This document shows, piece by piece, positions 6,082 to 12,724 of a DNA stretch of 15,524 bases; within the stretch, counting starts at the first letter, position 1, and each line of letters begins with the position of its first letter. The notes under the pieces are model-generated. The model was not told the origin of the DNA. It made no database searches and saw nothing but the letters and a program-made list of their open reading frames with translations. This stretch comes from Candidatus Saccharibacteria bacterium UBA5170. Its GTDB lineage: Bacteria; Patescibacteriota; Saccharimonadia; Saccharimonadales; Saccharimonadaceae. The DNA is taken from contig DHWY01000002.1 in the NCBI GenBank assembly GCA_002413425.1, forward strand, positions 180,101-195,624, in the 5' to 3' direction. The translations under genes and the position numbers were made by a program.

Positions 6082-7278
6082 TTAGCGATCTTGAAAGTGA
6101 ACATAAACAGCACTCGATACCTTAAGATCCATGGTACTGTATTCACCCGTGCCAGCAAAATTATATTGACTTACTCGAACCCATCCATCCCCATAAACTT
6201 GCTCGACCATCATAGCGTGGCCAAGTGGAGTAAAGTTTGAAATTGGCGAAATAGCTACCGAACCTACCTCAGGGTTATTGTCAACATTTGCGCCCATACT
6301 CAGTGCCGTGCTCGGCCATTGATATGCAAACCCCATGCCCATAAAGCTCGTTACTTTTTTACCAAAGCGATTATAGGCAGCCCAAGCTGTATAGCTGACG
6401 CATTCACGGGTGTAAAGTGCCCAATTATCTGTAGTTGCATCAAGCCCTAAATTACACCAAGACGATGGATATCCGCCACCACAAGATCCCTGATTGCCGC
6501 TAAAGCTACGGAATTGGAATGACCCTGCACTACCGGACGTATTTCTACCGTTGTTAGTAAGTGCAGCGATTGCGGCTCTTTGTTGCGCCTGAATTGCCGC
6601 CATGTCTGTTGACGTCTTAGCAGTCAATTGTTGATAAGCTGCTTCTTGCCCCTGAGTTGTATTAAGCAGATTCTGTTGCTCGGTCTCTTTTGCGACCAAA
6701 ATCTCTTTCTGAGATTTCTGTTGGGCCAAAACTTGTTCTACTTCGACTTTCTGTGCGTCAAGTTTTATTTTCAAGGCTTTGATCTCTGCAATGGTACTAG
6801 TCAACTGATCACGAACCGAATTACGATACTCCTGCTTATCAAGATAGTCGCCGACGTTCTTGCTGCTGGCAAGCATTTCCAATGGTGAGATTTTTCCATC
6901 AACATAAAGATTTGCGATAGTTTCACCAAGTGCATCTTGGTTGTCCTTGATTTTCTTTTCGGTATCAGCGATATCGACCACTAATTTGTCGTACTTTGCC
7001 TGACTAAGATCAAGCTGAGCTTGTATTTGAGCCTTTTCGGCTGCGAGAGTTGCCAAAGCGGACTGCAGTGTTTTAGCTTCGCCGCCAAGTCGGGAAGCTT
7101 CAGCTTGGTATTTATTAATTTCTTGTTGAAGCGCGTTGATTTGATCGTCGTACTTGTCGGCAAAAACAGTACTACTAAAATGAATTGGCACAGCAAAAGC
7201 TATAACTATAACACTAACGACAAGCAATGACTTTGCCATAAAAGGAATTGAAGCTGGTGTGGTGGTACGCAGTTTCAT
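6082..7278 (-). CDS. PcsB/CwlO-like secreted coiled-coil peptidoglycan hydrolase with CHAP domain
   Basis: This 398-residue protein has a signal peptide (hydrophobic 17-31, likely cleavage after VFA at residue 40) and a long coiled coil (about 42-115 and 150-235) of the PcsB/CwlO type. A Ser/Gly-rich linker (about 240-262) leads to a C-terminal CHAP domain (about 275-395). The catalytic Cys293 is in RECVSYTAW and His354 in PLGHAMMVE. Cys266 and Cys275 just before the domain could form a disulfide. CHAP domains of this kind cleave peptidoglycan as amidases or endopeptidases. In streptococci the coiled coil of PcsB is held and activated by FtsX. The gene directly follows ftsE-ftsX, 56 nt after ftsX, strongly suggesting an FtsEX-dependent septum-splitting enzyme. 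ATG 7276-7278 lies 10 nt after an extended -10; ATG at residue 14 is an alternative that would shorten the signal peptide. Confidence 0.92.
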   Translation of the reverse strand: MKLRTTTPASIPFMAKSLLVVSVIVIAFAVPIHFSSTVFADKYDDQINALQQEINKYQAEASRLGGEAKTLQSALATLAAEKAQIQAQLDLSQAKYDKLVVDIADTEKKIKDNQDALGETIANLYVDGKISPLEMLASSKNVGDYLDKQEYRNSVRDQLTSTIAEIKALKIKLDAQKVEVEQVLAQQKSQKEILVAKETEQQNLLNTTQGQEAAYQQLTAKTSTDMAAIQAQQRAAIAALTNNGRNTSGSAGSFQFRSFSGNQGSCGGGYPSSWCNLGLDATTDNWALYTRECVSYTAWAAYNRFGKKVTSFMGMGFAYQWPSTALSMGANVDNNPEVGSVAISPISNFTPLGHAMMVEQVYGDGWVRVSQYNFAGTGEYSTMDLKVSSAVYVHFQDR

Positions 7279-7288
7279 GCTATCGACG

Positions 7289-7318
7289 ATTTTAGCATAA
7301 ACATAATCATTTTGTCAA
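7289..7318 (-). promoter_or_regulatory. Full promoter of the PcsB-like hydrolase gene
   Basis: The minus strand shows a perfect -35 TTGACA (7313-7318), an 18-bp spacer and an extended -10 TGC TAAAAT (7289-7297). The ATG at 7278 follows after 10 nt (CGT CGATAG C), so the leader is about 4 nt and carries no SD. The hydrolase can therefore be made independently of ftsEX read-through. Confidence 0.72.
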
Positions 7319-7334
7319 TCGATGTAACCACCGA

Positions 7335-8315
7335 TTACAGCTTGAGATAACGTTGAGTTGCAAGCAGGGACGAAACTATGCCAATAAAGGCGCCTAACCC
7401 TATCATCCCGAGGAAGACAAAGACCCCGTAAGACGTGACGAAGTCGATAGTTGGCTGTACGGAAATCTGGTAACTGCTAAGTGTCTTCGCTGAAGCATAG
7501 AGTCCCGCAAATCCCAGACCAGTCGCGATAATAGCGGCAATAAATCCATAAACGATGGCCTCGACCAGAAAGGGGCCACGGATGAAAGATCGGTCAGCAC
7601 CAATCAGCTTCATCATCTGAATCTCTTCCTTGCGGTTAAAGATAGCCATGCGAATCGTGTTAAAAATAATCAGCGATGAAATAGCAATGAATACCAAGCT
7701 AGCCACAATACCAACCTGCTGGGCAAAACCAATTGCCCGACCAATTGACTCGATACTTGCCCGACGCTCACCTGCAAACGATGGGGCTCGGGCCGGATCG
7801 ATATGCTGCTTCAGTAGGCTGTTAGTGTCAACAAAATTACTTAGCTGTGAAGTATCGTTTATATTCACAATCACAATACGTAAAATTCCTGGGTTTTTAT
7901 TCGTTGCCTCTTTAAGCGCGGCAAGGTATTGGACGTCGCCTTTGTTATCTTGCACGACTTGTTCCCTAGCGCACTCGGCGTTACAGTAGGTTACCGATTG
8001 TACCGACGAAAGTTTTTGTAACTGTTGCTTAATGGCGGCCGCTTGATCATCGGTTGTCTCGGTCTTTAGGTAAATTGACATATCAACTTTTTTACGCAGT
8101 TCACTAACGCTATCAGTCAATATTGCACGTGAAGCGACCGCCGTAAAAATAATCAGGAGTGTAATTGTCATAACAGCTGTTGCCGCAATGGTTAACCATG
8201 CGTTACGCGAAAAGTTATTAACCCCATAGCGGCACATGCGAACAAATGTCAGCCACTTGCGACGGTTTTGTTTTTGCTTCGCAAACGCCTTTGAATCTAA
8301 TTTGCGCTTGCTCAT
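7335..8315 (-). CDS. ftsX: Cell division ABC transporter permease FtsX
   Basis: FtsX is the membrane half of the FtsEX complex, which relays ATP hydrolysis in the cytoplasm to wall hydrolases outside. The 326 residues begin with a basic cytoplasmic tail, then TM1 (about 40-60), a large extracellular domain (65-195), TM2 (201-222), TM3 (248-275) and TM4 (297-318), the standard four-helix layout. The segment FNRKEEIQMMKLIGA (226-240) between TM2 and TM3 is the family's FtsE-contacting region. The extracellular domain contains Cys111 and Cys115 (YCNAEC), which may be disulfide-linked. The start codon overlaps the ftsE stop by 4 nt (ATGA), so the pair is translationally coupled. The adjacent PcsB-like hydrolase is its expected client. 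Confidence 0.96.
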   Translation of the reverse strand: MSKRKLDSKAFAKQKQNRRKWLTFVRMCRYGVNNFSRNAWLTIAATAVMTITLLIIFTAVASRAILTDSVSELRKKVDMSIYLKTETTDDQAAAIKQQLQKLSSVQSVTYCNAECAREQVVQDNKGDVQYLAALKEATNKNPGILRIVIVNINDTSQLSNFVDTNSLLKQHIDPARAPSFAGERRASIESIGRAIGFAQQVGIVASLVFIAISSLIIFNTIRMAIFNRKEEIQMMKLIGADRSFIRGPFLVEAIVYGFIAAIIATGLGFAGLYASAKTLSSYQISVQPTIDFVTSYGVFVFLGMIGLGAFIGIVSSLLATQRYLKL

Positions 8316-8995
8316 TGTCGGTAGCTCCCCTGCGCCTGGTCGCCGGTAATTTTGCCGTGTTCAATCGTAATCACCCGTCGTTTCAATTTGTTAACAATAT
8401 CAACGTTATGTGTGGTCAAAAGTACCGTCGTGCCGTACTTATTGATCTTTTCAAGCAAACGAACAATATCCCAGCTATGCTTTGGGTCGAGGTTACCGGT
8501 TGGCTCATCAGCAATCAAAATCTTTGGCTGGCGGACAACCGCTCGGGCAATGGCGACGCGTTGGCGCTCGCCACCAGATAATTGATGAGGGAATTGCTTT
8601 TCTTTACCGGTCAGTCCAACAAGCTCAATCACCTTCGGAACGGTATTTTTAATCTCACGGTTTGTCATTCCAGCAATCTCGAGGGCAAAGGCAATATTTT
8701 CAAACACGGTTCGCTGTGGTAATAATTTGAAATCTTGAAACACGACGCCAATCTTGCGTCGAAGCATAGGAATATGGCTATCTTTGAGTGTGTCGTAGTC
8801 AATACCACCGACGACTATCTTGCCACTGGTTGGTTTTTCTTCACGCGTGAGCAGTTTAAGAAGCGTTGATTTACCGGCACCACTGGTACCGACTAAAATC
8901 ACAAATTCACGAGGCTCGATGAATAAGCTCATTCTATTAATGGCCGGCGCCGTATCTTTACCGTACGATTTTGTTACCCTATCTAGTAGTATCAT
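8312..8995 (-). CDS. ftsE: Cell division ATP-binding protein FtsE
   Basis: FtsE is the ABC ATPase that drives FtsX. The 227 residues carry a complete set of motifs: Walker A GTSGAGKST (36-44), Q-loop Q87 (VVFQD), ABC signature LSGGE (139-143), Walker B ILIADE with catalytic E164, D-loop GNLD (167-170) and the switch His196 (TTHN). Length matches the family (about 220-230). ATG 8993-8995 lies 11 nt after an extended -10 box, with no SD. It lies 45 nt downstream of prfB and overlaps ftsX by 4 nt. Predicted role: septal wall remodelling through FtsX and the CHAP hydrolase. Confidence 0.97.
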   Translation of the reverse strand: MILLDRVTKSYGKDTAPAINRMSLFIEPREFVILVGTSGAGKSTLLKLLTREEKPTSGKIVVGGIDYDTLKDSHIPMLRRKIGVVFQDFKLLPQRTVFENIAFALEIAGMTNREIKNTVPKVIELVGLTGKEKQFPHQLSGGERQRVAIARAVVRQPKILIADEPTGNLDPKHSWDIVRLLEKINKYGTTVLLTTHNVDIVNKLKRRVITIEHGKITGDQAQGSYRQ

Positions 8996-9006
8996 TACTA
9001 TCGCCT

Positions 9007-9018
9007 ATTATAGCATAA
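9007..9018 (-). promoter_or_regulatory. Extended -10 promoter of ftsE-ftsX
   Basis: TTATGCTATAAT on the minus strand contains a perfect extended -10 (TGC TATAAT). The following 11 nt are AGG CGATAG TA, then ATG. The -35 is weak. TTATGCTA and the CGATAG three bases after the -10 are shared with the hydrolase promoter at 7279-7300. Confidence 0.65.
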
Positions 9019-9040
9019 GAGCTACAGGGGAAATATAAAT

Positions 9041-10123
9041 TTAGGGTGTTCCTGGCTGCTCTAGATAGGCTTCAATAAAGCCATCAAGCTTGCCGTCCAG
9101 TACCCCGCTGGCGTCACGATCTTCGTGTTTCGTACGGGTATCTTTCACCATCGTATAAGGATGTAAAACATAGTTACGAATTTGACTGCCCCAATTGGCC
9201 GACTCACCCGCTTGAAGATCAGTAATACTGGCAGCGTGTTGTTCAAGTTGCAGTTGCGCCAGCTTACTCCGCAGAATCTTGAGCGCCGTCTCGCGGTTTT
9301 GCAACTGGCTACGCTCATTTTGAATCGCCACAACAATTCCCGTTGGAAGGTGCGTGACTCGTACGGCACTATCGGTCGTATTAACCGATTGGCCACCGTG
9401 TCCGCCTGCTCGGTACACATCTATCTTTAAGTCTTTGTCGTCAAGTTGAACCTCTTCCGGTGCATCAATTTGGGGCAACACCTCGACGAGTGCAAAGCTT
9501 GTCTGGCGAAGATTATCGCTGTTATAGGGACTCAGCCGTACTAGTCGATGTACGCCATGTTCACTTTTTAGTTTTCCGTAGACATACGGGCCAGTTACTT
9601 CAATCACACTTGACTTAATGCCGGCCATTTCACCGACCGAACGTTCAATGATTGACGTTTTCATTCCCGACTTCTCTGCCCAGCGTAAATACATCCGCTC
9701 GAGCATCTCCGTCCAGTCTTGCGCATCTGTACCACCAACACCTGCACTAAGACGTAAGATTGCATTATGATTGTCGTATTCGCCCGTATATAATAGCTCT
9801 TTCCGGCGAATCTCAAATTCACGCTCCAATGCAGTCACCTGTTCGTCAAACTCACGAAGCAAACTATCATCACCCATCCCAATCAGCTCAGCAATATCAG
9901 CCACTTGAGCCCGAAGGACCTGCCAAGGCTCAACCACACCAGTAAGCGCTGCAAGTTTTTTACTCTTCTCCTGTGCGTCCGTCGGATTATGCCAGACCTC
10001 AGACGAAGCAAGTTCAGTCTCTAATACGCCTATTGTCTTTTCTTTTGCCGCAATCGACAAGCGGACAAACGCAGCGTCAATCTGTGCCAATAAATTCGTA
10101 ATTCTTTTAAGTAGTGATTGCAT
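9041..10123 (-). CDS. prfB: Peptide chain release factor 2
   Basis: RF2 ends translation at UGA and UAA. The 360 residues include the N-terminal helical domain, the GGTDAQDW segment (domain 2), the anticodon-like tripeptide at 198-200 and the catalytic GGQ at 243-245 (GGHGGQSVN), which acts in the peptidyl-transferase centre. The C-terminal WGSQIRNYVLHPYTMVKDTRT is typical of RF2. The tripeptide reads SPY rather than the usual SPF; numbering is offset by 7 from E. coli at both sites, so the alignment is sound. The reading frame is open throughout, so the autoregulatory +1 frameshift found in many prfB genes is absent. ATG 10121-10123 lies 8 nt after TGT TATGAT (extended -10). The gene sits between the murD-murL pair and ftsEX. 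Confidence 0.97.
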   Translation of the reverse strand: MQSLLKRITNLLAQIDAAFVRLSIAAKEKTIGVLETELASSEVWHNPTDAQEKSKKLAALTGVVEPWQVLRAQVADIAELIGMGDDSLLREFDEQVTALEREFEIRRKELLYTGEYDNHNAILRLSAGVGGTDAQDWTEMLERMYLRWAEKSGMKTSIIERSVGEMAGIKSSVIEVTGPYVYGKLKSEHGVHRLVRLSPYNSDNLRQTSFALVEVLPQIDAPEEVQLDDKDLKIDVYRAGGHGGQSVNTTDSAVRVTHLPTGIVVAIQNERSQLQNRETALKILRSKLAQLQLEQHAASITDLQAGESANWGSQIRNYVLHPYTMVKDTRTKHEDRDASGVLDGKLDGFIEAYLEQPGTP

Positions 10124-10131
10124 TAGTATCT

Positions 10132-10140
10132 ATCATAACA
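10132..10140 (-). promoter_or_regulatory. Extended -10 promoter of prfB, likely leaderless
   Basis: On the minus strand TGT TATGAT (5/6 match plus the extended TG) is followed by AGATACTA and the ATG at 10123. The leader would be about 1-2 nt, without SD. GATACTAATG resembles the GATAGTAATG at ftsE. Confidence 0.45.
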
Positions 10141-10154
10141 CTAGTTGGATCAGC

Positions 10155-11423
10155 CTAAATTAAGCGCTTGGCCCAGTCTTGGCCTGGATACGTTGCCTGA
10201 TAGTCAAATGACGACGAAGGCACCTCGAATGAAAGTGTCGCATAACCACCACGCGATTGAGCCTTGTGGTACGCCAATCGCAACTCGTCAATCTCACCGA
10301 CACACTCAAACGGCTTAATAAAGTCGCCTATTCCCAATAACCCCTTAAAGGTATCTGTTAGTGACTCTTTTGCAAATAAATCCTGATTAGCAAAAATACT
10401 CGTTAGCTCTCCTACCGGCAAAAACGAGGCAAACATCAAGAACGAACTAGCGCATTTTGGACAGTTGCCACACCAATACAGCCTACTGTTATCGCCGCCT
10501 TGTTTATAGTTCGCCACATTACATGAACTAAAACTATGACCAAATTTTTGCCAAGCATGCGACACAAACAGCTCAACAATTTTTAATTCCGAATAGGTCC
10601 GGAGGGGTGACCCGATCTGTAGGCCCGGCGCAATATAGCGAGTAACGTAGTCTGCTACTGCTAGTTCAGACGACCACATCTTTGCCCATTGGTGATTCAC
10701 TGGCAGATCACCAATCCAGGCATGAGGCTCTTCGCCCTCGTGACCAATTGACGCCAAGATTGTTCCGCTCCCAGACAAAATAGCATCAATAATTGCAAAT
10801 GAATAAACAATATATGTTACGGGCACGTGACCATTCAAGCCACCAAGTTCTGCAGCCGACGCCATTTTAATTCGGTCAATATTTCTAGTAACTATGCGGA
10901 GCGGGGTACCGAGTGTATCGAGTACGGCTGGATGCTGCGGCGAGTAGCTGATATACCAGGGCGTAAAAGACTTCCCACCCCCCAACAGCATTGATGATGT
11001 CAAAAGCGAATCTTTACCTCCGCTTTGTAAAGCAAGTACCCCCCTACCTTTGTACGGCTGAGGGGTGTTGTCCTGTGTTGTCGTGACCGAAAAGTGAGCC
11101 AAATCACGACGCGTCAGATGATTCTCGTAGGCAAACTGACTCATGCCATCTTGATAAACGGCGTTAAAAAAATCGACTTGCCACGCATCGAGCGTTCCTA
11201 CTTCCAACTCGACTTCTACGCTCGGAAATAGCTTGTAATATGACGTTCCTACCAGTATAAAACTCAAAAAAAGCGCCCTATTGAGCGTATCTTGATTGTA
11301 GTCACCCGCGCTGGCAAATTGAACCTCTTCTTTAAAATCCAATCCATTTTGAAAACCATAGCTAAACGATGCCGTCAATGTACTATGGTCAAAATCATAG
11401 TGTTTAAATATAAATTTATTCAT
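10155..11423 (-). CDS. murL: Probable UDP-MurNAc-L-Ala-L-Glu epimerase (MurL)
   Basis: MurL, characterised in Xanthomonas oryzae, uses ATP (giving AMP and PPi) to epimerise the terminal L-Glu of UDP-MurNAc-L-Ala-L-Glu to D-Glu, replacing glutamate racemase as the source of wall D-Glu. This 422-residue protein has an N-terminal domain (about 1-125) and then a PP-loop pyrophosphatase motif SGGKDS (134-139), fitting AMP-forming chemistry. A distal cluster WCGNCPKC (317-324; Cys318, 321, 324) recalls PP-loop enzymes that bind metal or use thiols. There is no signal peptide or membrane segment. It overlaps murD by 4 nt (ATGA), so ligase and epimerase are coupled. The main alternative is another PP-loop enzyme, such as a QueC-like or tRNA-modifying one; overlap with murD makes the wall role more likely. 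Identification is by recall of motifs and context, not by alignment. Confidence 0.75.
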   Translation of the reverse strand: MNKFIFKHYDFDHSTLTASFSYGFQNGLDFKEEVQFASAGDYNQDTLNRALFLSFILVGTSYYKLFPSVEVELEVGTLDAWQVDFFNAVYQDGMSQFAYENHLTRRDLAHFSVTTTQDNTPQPYKGRGVLALQSGGKDSLLTSSMLLGGGKSFTPWYISYSPQHPAVLDTLGTPLRIVTRNIDRIKMASAAELGGLNGHVPVTYIVYSFAIIDAILSGSGTILASIGHEGEEPHAWIGDLPVNHQWAKMWSSELAVADYVTRYIAPGLQIGSPLRTYSELKIVELFVSHAWQKFGHSFSSCNVANYKQGGDNSRLYWCGNCPKCASSFLMFASFLPVGELTSIFANQDLFAKESLTDTFKGLLGIGDFIKPFECVGEIDELRLAYHKAQSRGGYATLSFEVPSSSFDYQATYPGQDWAKRLI

Positions 11424-12715
11424 AAATTTTTAATTATTGTCCTGAATTGATCACCTCTATCATAAAAGTCTTTAAACATGTCAAAACTAGCACACCCCGG
11501 ACTGAATACAATAACGTCACCTTCTATAGCCAGTGACTGCGCTAACCCAATAATAGGCTGGAGCGTTTTCAGATCGGTCATCTCGACACCAGAAATATGC
11601 CGAGCACGTAATAAACCAGCTAGTTTAGCGCGAATTTCGCCCATAACGATAACTGCTTTCACATTGTCTCTGGATGTAATCGTATCAACAAGTTCCGTAA
11701 AATCAGCCCCTTTATCGATACCGCCAAGAATTAATATCTCAGGCTGAGTGAATGATTTAATGGCTGCGACGGTCGCGGACGGAGCCGACGAGAAGCTGTC
11801 ATTATAATATTTTACGCCACCGACTTCACGGACAAATTCAATTCGGTGCGGTAATCCGTGAAACCCCTTTAAGCCAATCTCTATGTCCCGATCGGATACT
11901 TTATATGCCCTCGCAACAGAGATAGCCGCACAGGCGTTCTCTACGTTATGCTGACCGATTAGTTGCAGTGCACTCACTGAACAAATTTTGTGTTCACCTT
12001 GATAGAACGCTTGGTCTTTTACGTATACCCCACCGTCAGCCTTAACACCATAGCGTTCGCTTGTGCCTTGGTCTGAGACTTCGGCAATCTGGCGTGAGTA
12101 TAGATTTGTAGGATGGAAAATGCAGAGATCATCAGCTTTTTGATACTTACGAACGTTAGATTTCGCATGTACATAATCATCAAAACCATTATGGATATTA
12201 AGGTGGTCGGGCTCGATTAATAGTACGACTGCAACATGCGGCGAACGTTCCAAATCCCATAGCTGAAAGCTTGAAAGCTCAAAGATAACAATATCTTCAC
12301 TGCTTATATCTTCGAGAATATCAAGAGCAGCAATACCAATATTACCAACGAGCCAAACCTTCTTGCCGGCAGTCTTTAAAATTTTCGCAATAAGACTTGC
12401 TGTCGTTCCTTTGCCCTTAGTGCCCGTAACGCCAATAATTTGCGCTGGACACTTGGCAAAAAACTCATTTGTTGCCGACCATACTTTTCCGTCAGTTTTG
12501 ATTATTGATGGATTCAGGCTGGCAGTTCGAACAACCAAATCAAATCCATCCAAGTTTCTAAAAGCATCCTCACCGATAATCGTCAGGACCCCTTCGGGTA
12601 TCTCTTGAATTGGCTGATGTCGGTCAGCAATCATTATCTCGTTATCTGAATTAGCTCCATAGTAGCGGTAGCTCGCTGCGCCTTCGACGCCAAATCCAGC
12701 AATTGCAATCTTCAT
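11420..12715 (-). CDS. murD: UDP-N-acetylmuramoyl-L-alanine--glutamate ligase (MurD, probably MurD2/L-Glu type)
   Basis: This Mur ligase adds glutamate to UDP-MurNAc-L-Ala in the cytoplasm. The 431 residues show an N-terminal Rossmann domain (GFGVEGAAS, 7-15), the ATP loop GVTGTKGKGTT (95-105, with Lys100 where most MurD have Asn), ELSSFQL (146-152), the probable carbamylated Lys185, and HNVENACAA (256-264). The C-terminal domain has GGIDKGADF (331-339) and SPGCASFDMF (405-414), which are MurD-specific. The pocket segment usually NDSKATN reads NDSFSSAP (305-312), so residues contacting the D-Glu carboxylate are changed. Together with overlapping murL, this points to an L-Glu-adding MurD2. It starts 9 nt after the M16 gene without an SD. 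The TAGAAT just upstream may be a promoter or chance. Confidence 0.92.
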   Translation of the reverse strand: MKIAIAGFGVEGAASYRYYGANSDNEIMIADRHQPIQEIPEGVLTIIGEDAFRNLDGFDLVVRTASLNPSIIKTDGKVWSATNEFFAKCPAQIIGVTGTKGKGTTASLIAKILKTAGKKVWLVGNIGIAALDILEDISSEDIVIFELSSFQLWDLERSPHVAVVLLIEPDHLNIHNGFDDYVHAKSNVRKYQKADDLCIFHPTNLYSRQIAEVSDQGTSERYGVKADGGVYVKDQAFYQGEHKICSVSALQLIGQHNVENACAAISVARAYKVSDRDIEIGLKGFHGLPHRIEFVREVGGVKYYNDSFSSAPSATVAAIKSFTQPEILILGGIDKGADFTELVDTITSRDNVKAVIVMGEIRAKLAGLLRARHISGVEMTDLKTLQPIIGLAQSLAIEGDVIVFSPGCASFDMFKDFYDRGDQFRTIIKNL

Positions 12716-12724
12716 ATAGTTATT

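Noticed and set aside
9041..10123. Programmed +1 frameshift in prfB
   Set aside because: The frame is open from ATG to TAA with full RF2 length; no CTTTGA-type site interrupts the N-terminal region.
10162..10169. Palindrome AAGCGCTT near the end of murL as a terminator
   Set aside because: It is only 8 bp, lies inside the coding sequence and has no loop or T-run.
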